The notes: generated from the sequence alone by a model not told the origin. A DNA stretch of 64,000 nt from Actinostola sp. cb2023 (GCA_033675265.1 JAUJYZ010000978.1:186001-250000); one strand, 5' to 3'. Shown: positions 1 to 10,487, numbered from the stretch's first letter. Numbers and translations are program-made.

Positions 1-1262
1 GTGACATGCTGTCGTAAACACTGTGTATGTACTCTTATTGACAACAGCAAACCAGCCAATCAGATTGCGATATTATAGGATAGGAAAATATTGTGTGACA
101 AGTCGTGACATGCTGTCGTAAACACTGTGTCTGTACTCTTATTGACAATAGCAAACCAGCCAATCAGATTGCGATATTATAGGATAGGAAAAGATTGTGT
201 GACAAGTCGTGACATGCTGTCGTAAACACTGTGTATGTACTCTTATTGACAATAGCAAACCAGCCAATCAGATTGCGATATTATAGGATAGGAAAAGATT
301 GTGTGACAAGTCGTGACATGCTGTCGTAAACACTGTGTATGTACTCTTATTGACAACAGCAAACCAGCCAATCAGATTGCGATATTATAGGATAGGAAAA
401 TATTGTGTGAAAAGTCGTGACATGCTGTCGTAAGCACTGTGTATGTACTCTTATTGACAATAGCAAACCAGCCAATCAGATTGCGATATTATAGGATAGG
501 AAAAGATTGTGTGACAAGTCGTGACATGCTGTCGTAAACACTGTGTCTGTACTCTTATTGACAATGGCAAACCATCCAATCAGATTGCGATATTATAGGA
601 TAGGAAAAGATTGTGTGACAAGTCGTGACATGCTGTCGTAAACACTGTGTATGTACTCTTATTGACAATGGCAAACCACCAGCCAATCAGATGGCGATAT
701 TATAGGATAGGAAAAGATTGTGTGACAAGTCGTGACATGCTATCATAAGCACTGTGTCTGTACAGTATTATTGAAAATGAGCAAACCAGCCAATCAGATT
801 GCGAGATTACTAGGATAAGTGTGTAGAAAAGTCGTGACATGCTGTACGTAACTCACCGACAATAGCAAAAAGGCAATCAGATTCCACATAGGATCATCTG
901 TGACAAGTCGTGACATGCTGTCGTTGCCACTGTGTATGTACTGTTTATTGACAAAAAACCATCCTATCAGATGGCGATATTATAGGATAGGAAAAATTGT
1001 GTGACAAGTCATTGTCCATGCTCTCTTCACTGTTATGTACTCTTATTGACAATGTCAAACCATCCTGTCTGTCGATATTCTGTCTGTCTGTGTGTCAAGT
1101 CGTGACATGCTATCGTAAGCACTGTGTCTGTCTGTCTGACAATGTCATCCAATCAGATGGCGATATTATAGGTCTGTCTGTGTGTCTGTCGTGACATGCT
1201 ATCGTAAGCACTGTCTGTACTGTATTGTTGAAAATCTGTCTGTCTGATTCTGTACTGTCAAG
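1..1262. repeat. 104-bp minisatellite, degenerating rightwards
   Basis: The unit starting 'gtgacatgctgtcgtaa' recurs at 1, 105, 209 and 313 and onward, giving a period of 104 bp for about nine good copies. After about 760 the copies shorten and diverge, and from about 1060 they are invaded by TCTG runs. The array begins at the first base of the window, so its true left end is unseen. It lies where intron 8 of the minus-strand peptidase copy should continue, and no further exon of that gene is visible in it. Confidence 0.9.
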
Positions 1263-1288
1263 TGTTATGTAACTACGTACGTACTCAC

Positions 1289-1353
1289 CGACTCTGGCTT
1301 TCCACAAATCATCTGCATCAACGTTGCCATAGCGATGTCTATTTAAAAAACGT
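1289..1353 (-). pseudogene. Exon 8 of minus-strand peptidase copy (disrupted)
   Basis: This exon matches plus exon 8 (39476-39541) and has acceptor ctgtag and donor gtgagt. It carries one extra base near its start and lacks two near its end. Entered in phase 0 from exon 7, it meets TAG at 1339-1341. These are the only frame-breaking lesions seen in this copy. Confidence 0.85.
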
Positions 1354-1360
1354 CTACAGT

Positions 1361-1624
<264 letters not shown>

Positions 1625-1706
1625 ACTCTTTTAAACTCAGCTTTCCTGAAAAGCAATTACTTTGTAATTGAAGAAATACTGAGTATAATAAAGTTCGTTG
1701 ACTTAC

Positions 1707-1772
1707 TTGTATTCCTTGTTGAAATTTCTTTGGACCCAACAATTGATACACCATTCGGTAAATACATGCCCC
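1707..1772 (-). CDS. Exon 7 of minus-strand peptidase copy
   Basis: This 66-nt, phase 0-0 exon encodes the same 22 residues as plus exon 7, beginning GACIYRM, which matches the KGAS/KGAC helix of M1 enzymes. The acceptor is ctttcag and the donor is gtaagt. Confidence 0.9.
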
Positions 1773-1792
1773 CTGAAAGAATAATATATATA

Positions 1793-2025
1793 CAGTCATT
1801 TGCAAAAAATTTGGCCGCCACGATATATCAATATATCGGGTGCATTATGGGTAATTAAATAATACTATTTTGAGTTTCCTAACTTATTAAATGAAGCAAA
1901 ATTTACAAACAACAAAGCGTTAACCCGCTTTAAGGGGAATTTTCGATTATTTAATTACCCATAATGCACCCGATATATTGATATATTGATATTTCGTAGC
2001 GGCCAGAGTTTTTTGCAAATGACTG
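1793..2025. mobile_element. Tc1/mariner-like MITE, present on left arm only
   Basis: A 233-bp element with long inverted ends starts CAGTCATTTGCAAAAAA, ends with its complement, and is flanked by TA on both sides (1791-1792, 2026-2027). Inner arms such as 'gggtgcattatgggtaatt' also pair. The equivalent intron on the right arm (about 37970-37991) lacks it, so it inserted after the duplication. Superfamily is inferred from the TA flank and the CAGT terminus. Confidence 0.8.
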
Positions 2026-2215
2026 TATGCAGAATAGAAGAGATGGTTATTGAAGTCTCATGCTACTCCACTCTCTTCAATTCAACGTATATATATATAT
2101 ATATATACTGTCATAAGGAACAAATTGCTAGGTAGCCCATGGGTTTCCAAGACACTTTACTTTGTCATTAAGTTGATGTGTTAAAGTTTATATCTACACG
2201 CTTGTAGATTGTAAT

Positions 2216-2343
2216 GTTCTGACGAGCTAAGAAGGAAATTGATCGAGCCGAAATCACCAGTTCTATTTTTGTTGTCGATTTTTGGACTTGTCGGTTGTTA
2301 CGTGATTTCGGCTGGAACAATTTCCTCCTTATCTCGTCAGAAC
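2216..2343. repeat. Fold-back element in intron 6 of the minus copy
   Basis: The ends GTTCTGACGAG(C/A)TAAG and an inner block 'ccgaaatcac' pair as inverted repeats around a T-rich loop. It has no coding content and is probably a MITE of unknown family. Confidence 0.7.
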
Positions 2344-2424
2344 AACACTATGGACCTTGAAAGGCCGCTCACGAGGTTAAAAAAAACTCGCAGCTGGAAA
2401 TAACGTTTGGTAGCAGATTTAGTG

Positions 2425-2572
2425 AAAATAGTGTCGTTTGAATATCAGCTGGAATTCATAAACGCGGCTTACAGTGATAATTTTGAATACACCGTCCAAA
2501 AGCAGAATAGTTGAATTAGTATTTGTGTTAAGCACAATAAAATCTAAGCAATATTGACGTAGAGCGAGTGAG
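2425..2572. repeat. Segment locally inverted between the two arms
   Basis: This 148-bp segment matches 35860-36007 in the same plus-strand orientation, although all flanking sequence on the two arms is reverse-complementary. It sits next to exon 6 in both copies, with a shared unit 'ggtggttcccgcataatgaa' between it and the exon. One arm has therefore flipped this piece since the duplication. Confidence 0.8.
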
Positions 2573-2654
2573 TAAAAATATACGGCAAACCTGTCATTCA
2601 TTATGCGGGAACCACCTTAAATAGGTAAATAGTTCTATCAACAAGTTATATTAC

Positions 2655-2789
2655 CTTATGATAATATTGGATCAGGGGCACGAACTTGTCGGGCCTGATC
2701 ATAGGAACACGAGTTGGATTTATATTGTGGATAGCCGGAAGGTCCCATGATAGGAGAAGCTTCATGCTATTGTATACAAAGAGATCCAT
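2655..2789 (-). CDS. Exon 6 of minus-strand peptidase copy
   Basis: This phase 0-0 exon of 45 codons is one codon shorter than plus exon 6. It runs MDLFVYNSM to QYYHK. The Tyr of YHK, followed across the junction by GA, aligns with human ANPEP Y477 (Y-S-K-G-A), the transition-state Tyr; the plus copy has Phe here. Confidence 0.9.
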
Positions 2790-2918
2790 CTGATAACATA
2801 AAAGCAAAAAACGTAATGATTAATACATTTGCCATAAGACTGGTTTTATTAAAACGTCGATCCGAACCACGAACTTAATTCAGTCGAACCTATTAATTTT
2901 GTAGATACACTTCATTAA

Positions 2919-3881
2919 ACATTTATTCTTATTCTTATTCTTATTCTTATTCTTATTCTTATTCTTATTCTTATTCTTCTTATTCTTATTATTTATTCTT
3001 ATTCTTATTCTTATTCTTATTCTTATTCTTATTCTTATTCTTATTCTTATTCTTATTCTTATTCTTATTCTTATTCTTATTCTTATTCTTATTCTTATTC
3101 TTATTCTATTCTTATTCTTATTCTTAGTATTCTTATTCTTATTCTTATTCTTATTCTTATTCTTATTCTTATTCTTATTCTTATTCTTATTCTTATTCTT
3201 ATTCTTATTCTTATTCTTATTCTTATTCTTATTCTTATTCTTATTCTTATTCTTATTCTTATTCTTAGTCTTAGTCTTATTCTTATTCTTATTCTTATCT
3301 TATTATTCTTTATTCTTATTCTTATTCTTATTCTTATTCTTATTCTTATTCTTATTCTTATTCTTATTCTTATTCTTATTCTTAGTCTTAGTCTTATTCT
3401 TATTCTTATTCTTATTCTTATTCTTAGTCTTAGTCTTAGTCTTAGTCTTAGTCTTAGTCTTAGTCTTAGTCTTAGTCTTAGTCTTAGTCTTAGTCTTAGT
3501 CTTAGTCTTAGTCTTAGTCTTAGTCTTAGTCTTAGTCTTAGTCTTAGTCTTAGTCTTATTCTTATTCTTATTCTTATTCTTATTCTTATTCTTATTCTTA
3601 TTCTTATTCTTATTCTTATTCTTATTCTTATTCTTATTCTTATTCTATTCTTATTCTTATTCTTATTCTTATTCTTATTCTTATTTCTTCTTATTTATTC
3701 TTATTCTTATTCTTATTCTTTCTTATTCTTATTCTTATTCTTATTCTTATTCTTATTCTTATTCTTATTCTTATTCTTATTCTTATTCTTATTCTTATTC
3801 TTATTCTTATTCTTATTCTTATTCTTATTTATTCTTATCTTATTCTTATTCTTATTCTTATTCTTATTATTCTTATTATTC

Positions 3882-3962
<81 letters not shown>

Positions 3963-4068
3963 ATTACTTTTATGATTATGATTATGATTATGATTATGAT
4001 TATGATTATGATTTATGATTATGATTATGATATTATATTATTACTATTATTAGTATTAGTATTATTAC

Positions 4069-4099
<31 letters not shown>

Positions 4100-4110
4100 T
4101 ATTATTAATG
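2919..4110. repeat. Compound TTATTC / TTAGTC / ATT / ATTATG microsatellite
   Basis: About 950 bp of TTATTC hexamers hold several TTAGTC blocks, the longest about 3423-3555. They grade into (ATT)n at about 3885 and ATTATG units at 3970-4030. It lies in intron 5 of the minus copy. Confidence 0.97.
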
Positions 4111-4154
4111 GGAACTGCCACTTTGCTTAATTTAATTTATTCTTCTTGTACCAG

Positions 4155-4216
4155 TTTCACTTGATAATGATGTCTGCGACATCGAAACGTCGTATAGCGT
4201 TGATTTTTCTATTTCT
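4155..4216 (+). other. Retroelement 3'-end motif (possible Penelope-like)
   Basis: The stretch has TTGATAATG, a short hairpin (gatgtc / gacatc) and CGAAACGTCG, then runs into (ATT)n. The same arrangement occurs twice in the palindrome at 33846-34181. Related hammerhead-like motifs are known from Penelope-like elements, but the canonical CUGAUGA core is not exact here. Confidence 0.4.
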
Positions 4217-4418
4217 ATTATTATTATTATTATTATTACTATTATTAATATTAATATTATTGTTATTATTATTATTATTATTTATTATTACTATTGTCAT
4301 TATTATTATTATTATTATCATTTTTATTATTATTATTGTTATTATTATTATTACTATCATCATTATTATTATTTTTAGTAATATTATTATTACTATTATT
4401 ATTATTATTATTATTAAA
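4217..4418. repeat. (ATT)n-rich microsatellite
   Basis: Imperfect ATT, ATTGTT and ATC trinucleotides follow directly on the retroelement-like 3' end. All long open frames here are products of the repeat. Confidence 0.95.
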
Positions 4419-4437
4419 ACTGACATATATATTCCGC

Positions 4438-4744
4438 ATCACACAGACCACATTTGTAATGATACACAACAAGTTGTTGGTTTATGAGCGGTGGCTTTGG
4501 CTCTGTCATCTTGAGTACATCTCCGAGCTTTCGGCTTGTGAAAACAGGTTGTAAATCTGTGCCGAGTTTTCTATTTAACTGATTGAGTTGGCGCCTTACG
4601 ATATCAGCTGGTTTTTGGTCAAAAAATGGTAGGACAATCCTGATACTAATAATCCTGATGTACTCAAAATGACAGAGCCAAAGCCACCGCTCATATATAT
4701 ACCAACAACTTGTTGTGTATCATTACAAATGTGGTCTGTGTGAT
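4438..4744. mobile_element. Fold-back MITE, about 307 bp
   Basis: The ends ATCACACAGACCACATTTG and the complement, followed by 'gatacacaacaagttgttgg' on both sides, form terminal arms of more than 80 bp. The arms include 'gagcggtggctttggctctg'. No coding capacity is seen in the short centre. Confidence 0.85.
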
Positions 4745-4849
4745 AAGGTGCAAGAACGAAATCGATGCTTTGGTTTTTCAAAATGGCGGCGTTTATCGCC
4801 AGCATTTGTCGCCAGTATGTATCGCTCGTGTAGCCAACACCGCGCGTTA

Positions 4850-4976
4850 TATTTGCAGCAACTCGTTTCATTTGCTGCAATTGCAACTCGTTTTATTTGC
4901 TGCAACTCGTTTTATTTGCAGCAACTCGTTTTATTTGCTGCAACTCGTTTTATTTGCTGCAACTCGTTAATTTCGT
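4850..4976. repeat. 19-bp TTGCTGCAACTCGTTTTAT array, left arm
   Basis: About six units of a 17-19-bp repeat. The right arm holds the complementary array at 33090-33300 and 33365-33555 at the same intron 5 position but with many more copies. Confidence 0.85.
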
Positions 4977-5297
4977 GTTCTTAAAATAGCCAAACTTATT
5001 CAAACGCCGTGACAGATTTTAATGCTACATTGATGCTCCTACTTATGGGCTCCTGAATTAGCATAATATCGTCATTATTTGTGTGATATATCTTGTAATG
5101 CGCGTGTGAGCGCAATATACATATTAAATTATTACATTTCGCAGAAAACGTTGAATGCCGAGGGACAACTACATGCTCATTTCCGGTAAATATCAAATAC
5201 GCATTATAAAAAAAAATTAACAAAATATATATATATAAAAAATATAAAAAAATGAATAATAATAATAAATAATAATAATAAAATGTATACTACTCAC

Positions 5298-5411
5298 AAT
5301 TTTCCAGTTTTTGTGATCATAGTCAAGGGAAAGGTATTTCAGGAAGTCAGCACCCCCTTGATATAACCATATATCGTCCCACCATTTAATAGTGACGAGA
5401 TCACCAAGCCA
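5298..5411 (-). CDS. Exon 5 of minus-strand peptidase copy
   Basis: 114 nt, phase 0-0, acceptor tgcag and donor gtgagt. It encodes WLGDLVTIKWW followed by D-D-I-W-L-Y-Q-G. The residue 19 after the second His of HExxH, where M1 enzymes have the zinc-binding Glu of NEG, is Gln, as in the plus copy. Confidence 0.92.
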
Positions 5412-6340
5412 CTGCAGGATATAAATTGAAAGCCGTTAATTCTATGAACAATAGGATAGCGAATAGACCATTTTACACTGTTTTACAATAGTGCCAGAAC
5501 TGAACAATATGACAGCGAATAGACCATTTTACAGAACTGTTCAGTGACCACATACAATAGTGCCACACGTCCAGGTTGGCAACAATACTTGGCCGTTATT
5601 AATAATAGAGAGGTGGCCATTAGTAGCGGTTATTATAAGGTGTTCTTCCTATAAAGAAATCAGTTAATTATAAAGATATCCCAAACTTTCTTCTAGATTA
5701 AACATAGATCAGAGACTGATGGACGAATCTAGTTTTAGCACCTTATTCTTGTCAGTTTTTCTCACCGGCAAATGTTAACAAGGTAAATATAATTATAATT
5801 CGCACGTGTGAGACAACCTTCTCAAGTCACGTGCCTCCTATAACAATACTTAAAACTCAACGTAGCGTGTTCCACTTGTGATCAAGGCTCTTGTGTGAGC
5901 TAAAAATAGCACAAAATGGCGGGAATTTCAATTTTCAAAAAATAATATATTTGGATTGAATAACGATATCTGAGAACTGTTTTAGTTACAACTTTAGTTT
6001 AACATTCTTTCGAATGCAATGTTGTTCAAATTAGCGTATTTTTGAATTTCAGAATTTGTCGGCATGTTCATGACGTCATTTTCCCGCCAAAAGTTATACA
6101 AAAATAATGAAACAAAAATAATTATACGATTTGTTAGCGTCACATGTACTGTCATATTGCGAAGTTTCAATTTGATTGGATTAAGGAAGTTATACCCGGC
6201 GTTAAAGCTCAAAACTATAGAAAATTGTTTATTACACATCAGTGCGGTCGCGGTTTTAAAAACAGTGTAAAAACAAACAACTGCATATGTTGTCAATGCT
6301 AGTGCTCTACACAACTGCGTTTGGAAAACTTGTCTCTGAT
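5412..6340. other. Intron 4 sequence shared with the right arm
   Basis: This non-coding stretch matches 31640-32448 in reverse complement, including the block 'agcacaaaatggcgggaatt' at 5909. It contains no exon that I can recognise. It establishes that the duplication copied introns as well as exons. Confidence 0.75.
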
Positions 6341-6519
6341 TTTTCTTAAGAGAGATATTTACGAAAATAGGTCACGTGACCATTTAGCCAGAAAGCCAAT
6401 TTTCTCGATAACTAAAACTATGGGACAGGTTTTCCAAACTCTATATCTTTTTTTATTAGTTGTCCTTAATGTTGTAGCATAAAAACTATTTCAGCATATC
6501 TTCACGGTTGGAAAAAAGA

Positions 6520-7030
6520 GACCCGAAATGGGCGAAACATGTTTTCGACATATAGTTTTAATCCAATCAAATTGACACTTGGTAACATGATAGTACATGA
6601 CATGACATGACAGCTGATTTGTTGTTTTTTGATTTTTTGATTTGCATGATTTTGACGGGAAAATGTCGTCAAGAAAATGTCAACAAATTTTGAAATTCAG
6701 ATATACACTAATTTGATCACTACATTCGAAAAAACACATTAAATTAGAGATATAACTGAAACAATATCTCAGATATCGTTATTCAATCCAAAGATATGAT
6801 TTTTTGAAATTTGAAATTGCCGCCATTTTGTGCTATTTTTAGTAACAAAATGGCGGATTTTCAAATTTCAAAAAATCATATCTTTGGATTGAAAAACGTT
6901 TCAGTTATATCTCTAATTTAAGATGTTCTTTCGAATGTAGTGATCAAATTAGAGTATATCTGAATTTCAAATTTTGTTGACATTTTCTTGACGTCATTTT
7001 CCCGCCAAAATCATGCAAATAAAAATTAAA
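6520..7030. repeat. Large palindrome built from the AAAATGGCGG unit
   Basis: Two related copies of the 5905-6140 sequence face each other with a centre near 6838. The arms share 'tcaaatttcaaaaaatcat', 'gaatgtagtgatcaaatta' and 'gacgtcattttcccgcc' (with small changes). The right arm holds only one such copy (about 31830-32010), so this side was expanded or the other lost copies. Confidence 0.75.
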
Positions 7031-7374
7031 AAAAACAGAGAATCACCCGTCATGTCGAGTACTATCATGTTGCGGGTCTTTTTTTTCAAGCGTGCTTAAA
7101 CTCGCGACCGCGGCATATTTAAAAATTAAAAAACGAAATATCTTGAATAAAATCTTATGCCTAAATATCAATGCCATAGCTAGAAATGAATCGTGGGGAA
7201 TACTAAAAATAAACGTGATTTTGAGTGATGGCTTCATGAACCAGGCCCTAACATACTTGAGATTGGGAACGCGCGATTTGATTGGTTGCTGAGCGTACAT
7301 TATTATGTAAGCACAGAGCAGCGAAAACAAAGCAGAAATCCCGTATAAATAAACTAGTTTTATATTATAAAGCG

Positions 7375-7522
7375 AATAGGAGATGACTCTCCGTGCTTCT
7401 ATGCTAAAATAATGAGCTGCTGAATGCACTCGCGTCCCGCTCGTGCATCCACTATACTAGCAGCTTTCTAGACCTCAGCGTGCATTATTTTTGTATAGAA
7501 GCACGGAGAGTCATCTTCTATA
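7375..7522. repeat. Hairpin element, left-arm copy
   Basis: The ends 'agatgactctccgtgcttct' and the complement pair around a loop with an inner 'gctgctgaatgcactcgcg'. The mirror copy is at about 31466-31605. A related hairpin with 'agatggctttctatgtatgt' lies at 40080-40203, so this is a dispersed family. Confidence 0.75.
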
Positions 7523-7808
7523 TATTACGGTTATAGTTAAACATGAATATATGATAACAAAGATTGTTTAAACAAATGTATTGACCATATATGACAATAT
7601 ATGGCGAAAAAGTGATTGTGCCGAAATCGTTTAATCAGTGACTGGACAACATATTTCTTCTGTTCTTTCAATTGACTCAAAAAGGTACGGACTCGTGTTA
7701 CGTAACTGACTTTTGTGTCGGACCCCTAAAAGGTACACACAGGAAATATTTTCAACCCCAAAAGGACCGCCGATCACCCCTACCACTTGGACAAAGGGAA
7801 CCCTCCCC
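7523..7808. other. Intron 4 spacer
   Basis: AT-rich sequence with no coding signal that I can support. It leads into the 58-bp array, and its last 100 bp contain a C-rich unit resembling a diverged first repeat. Confidence 0.5.
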
Positions 7809-8062
7809 GCGCCTGGGCAGCGTCCTTTTATACCAGAACTTCGTGTTTAAACAAATGTATTGTTGTACCCCTGGGCAGCGTCCTTTTATACCAGAACTTC
7901 GTGTTTAAACAAATGTATTGTTGTACCCCTGGGCAGTGTCCTTTTATACCAGAACTTCGTGTTTAAACAAATGTATTGTTGTACCCCTGGGCAGCGTCCT
8001 TTTATACCAGAACTTCGTGTGTTTAAACTTGTTGTAATTGTGTACCAGAACTTCGTGTTTAA
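7809..8062. repeat. 58-bp minisatellite, left arm
   Basis: 'gggcagcgtccttttatacc' recurs at 7815, 7873, 7931 and 7989 (period 58), with a truncated fifth unit. The right arm carries reverse-complement copies at 30480-30670 and 30985-31355. Confidence 0.92.
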
Positions 8063-8080
8063 ATAATGTATTGTTGACAA

Positions 8081-8319
8081 CAATTTTGTATCTTCAACCT
8101 TAGTTTTAATAAAAAACTGCCAAGCTTTCGGGCCAAGCGCCCATCTTCGAGCTAAATGCTTAAAATCTAATTACAACGGCTATAAGTATACGAACACAAA
8201 CAAACGCCACCAAACAAACAAGCTCGTGCGCAACAAACTGAACAAGCTCGAGCAAAGCAAGCTTAGCCCGAAAGATTGGCAGTTTTTTTATTAAAACTAA
8301 GGTTGAAGATACACAATTG
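8081..8319. mobile_element. Fold-back MITE inside the 58-bp array, left-arm copy
   Basis: Inverted ends of about 50 bp, 'tatcttcaaccttagtttta' then 'actgccaagctttcgggc', flank a 130-bp core with 'acaacggctataagtatacg'. Its mirror copy is at 30716-30990, so it was in place before the duplication. Confidence 0.85.
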
Positions 8320-8395
8320 TTGTCATGAATCATACATTAACCTACATCGTCCTTTTATATCGGAAGTTACAGTTGCAAACGTGCATATTTATTAC

Positions 8396-8550
8396 CATAT
8401 GAGCGACTTCGTGTGCAACATTGTCAGTGTGTTCGAAATACTCGGCAGGAGTGGCCATAGCCTCATTGTGAAGAACATCTTTAGGACGGAAACCGATCAA
8501 TCCCCAAGCCTCAAAAGCGGCAGTATAGTAGTTAGGAATGAAGGCGAGAT
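8396..8550 (-). CDS. Exon 4 of minus-strand peptidase copy (HEVAH)
   Basis: 155 nt, phase 1-0, acceptor tttgtag. It encodes a degenerate GAMEN (A-A-F-E-A-W-G) and, 33 residues after its Glu, HEVAH, an intact HExxH zinc motif. The spacing equals that of human ANPEP (E355 to H388). The plus copy has HSVAH at this place. Confidence 0.93.
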
Positions 8551-8675
8551 CTACAAAGACAAAAGCATCGCACCAAAGCGTTATAGTACGATGGACATAA
8601 TTAGAATCGTTCTCTTTGGAGTGGGACGTGGTTACGACTCAATTTGTAAATAAGCCAGAACTGATCCTCTCATGT

Positions 8676-8676
8676 T

Positions 8677-8739
<63 letters not shown>

Positions 8740-8960
8740 AATAATAATAATAATAATGATAATAATAATGATAGTAATGATAGTGATGATGATAATGATG
8801 ATGATGAGGATAATAATGATAATAATAATCATAATAATAACATTCATTATAATAATAATAGTGATAATAATGATAATGATGATGATGGTGATGATAATAA
8901 TAATAATGATAATAATAATAATCATAATCATAATCATAATCTTAATAGTAATAATAATAT
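8676..8960. repeat. (ATC)n/(ATA)n microsatellite
   Basis: Pure ATC units grade into ATA and mixed units in intron 3 of the minus copy. The right arm has the same kind of sequence at 29872-30286. Confidence 0.96.
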
Positions 8961-8999
8961 ACTTTATCGATTCTCCTAAAAGGGTTTTAACGATAAAAC

Positions 9000-9411
9000 A
9001 ATAAAATAATGTTATCCAATTTCTTCTAGTTAACGTCAAAAGGGTTTTCATTCACTCGATGTGTACATGATATGCTTGTATGGTCGTGAATATATAATGG
9101 ACATTGTAATTTATAAAACATGAAAGCAATAGAAAATAAGTCGACCCTCCAGTTCAATGTAATTAGCGAGACGTGGACAGCGCTAGCCATTTTACGTGGC
9201 ATCGGAGCTACGCGACTGTCAGCGAAGGTTATTTGAGTTTAAGTTTATTCCGGCACCAAGGCTGTGGACATCTTCAGTTAGTGAATGGATGCTAGGCGTA
9301 GAGAACATATATTATGCAAGGACGTTCATGTGATTCTAACTGTGTTTTGTGGTTTTCCTAAAGCGAAACCCGGTATCGTAGGCTTCAGTCCCACCCCGAG
9401 TCCCACTCGTA
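9000..9411. other. Intron 3 spacer
   Basis: I see no exon, RNA gene or clear repeat. The final bases (about 9360-9411) contain 'cccactcgtacgaaaacgac', an end of the GTACC MITE family, suggesting a decayed copy into which the following array grew. Confidence 0.5.
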
Positions 9412-10168
9412 CGAAAACGACTCTACTAGACCTGGTCCAGCTAATTAGATAGACAATATCTCCTGCTTAGGTAAATATATAAACGACTCTACTAGACCAG
9501 CTGGTCTAAGATAGACAATATCTCCTGCTTAGGTAAATCTATAAACGACTCTACTATACCAGCTGGTCTAAGATAAACAATATCTCCTGCTTAGGTAAAT
9601 CTATAAACGACTCTACTGTGACCAGCTGGTCTTAGATAGACAATATCTCCTGCTTAGGTAAAACTATAAACGACTCTACTAGACCAGCTGGTCTAAGATA
9701 AACAATATCTCCTGCTTAGGTAAATCTATAAACGACTTTACTGAGACCAGCTGGTCAAAGATAGACAATATCTCCTGCTTAGGTAAATCTATAAACGACT
9801 CTACTAGACCTGGTCCAGCTAAGATAAACAATATCTCCTGCTTAGGTAAAACTATAAACGACTCTACTAGACCAGCTGGTCTAAGATAGACAATATCTCC
9901 TGCTTAGGTAAATCTATAAACGACTCTACTAGACCAGCTGGTCTAAGATAGACAATATCTCCTGCTTAGGTAAAACTATAAACGACTCTACTAGACCAGC
10001 TGGTCTAAGATAGACAATATCTCCTGCTTAGGTAAATCTATAAACGACTCTACTAGACCAGCTGGTCTAAGATAGACAATATCTCCTGCTTAGGTAAATC
10101 TATAAACGGCTCTACTAGACCAGCCGGTCTAAGATAGACAATATCTCCTGCTTAGATAAATCTATAAA
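9412..10168. repeat. 62-bp minisatellite with an inner palindrome
   Basis: About twelve units of 'aaacgactctactagacc' plus 'agctggtctaagatagac' plus 'aatatctcctgcttaggt' occur at period 62. Each unit contains the short palindrome agaccagctggtct. The first unit is continuous with the MITE end 'gtacgaaaacgactctac', which looks like the seed of the array. No counterpart exists on the right arm. Confidence 0.93.
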
Positions 10169-10340
10169 CTGGAATTATGTGGAATATCACTCCAATATTT
10201 ATCAATTTTCAAAATATTAGGGAGTTTAAGCTTTACAAAATCTACCACGGCGACGTCAACCGGAAGTGTAAATAACATCTGTTCGGAGTTTCACACCTTC
10301 ATAGTTGGTATTCCCTGTGGATGAAGTAACCTCACAGACT

Positions 10341-10487
10341 TAAGCCGCATCTACACGAACACGTTTTCCTTGACAAGTTTCAGTCCTTGATAAGGAAAAT
10401 TGGCGATGTTTTTCTCCATATACAAAACAGGTCTTCCTTGTCAAGGAAAACTTGTCAAGGAAAATTTCTCGTGTAGATTCGGCTTTA
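10341..10487. mobile_element. Fold-back MITE, left-arm copy
   Basis: Ends 'taagccgcatctacacga' and the complement 'gtgtagattcggctttag' enclose paired blocks of 'ttttccttgacaagttt'. A partial copy lies at 28868-28965 on the right arm. Confidence 0.75.

Noticed and set aside
1..1000. Regular 104-bp repeat as a CRISPR array
   Set aside because: The whole 104-bp period is repeated with no unique spacers, and the setting is eukaryotic; it is a minisatellite.
2919..3890. TTATTC/TTAGTC tract as telomeric DNA
   Set aside because: Animal telomeres use TTAGGG; this lies inside an intron and is a hexameric microsatellite.
4155..4216. A functional hammerhead ribozyme
   Set aside because: The GAAAC and hairpin parts fit loosely, but the CUGAUGA core is not present exactly; I kept it only as a retroelement-end motif.
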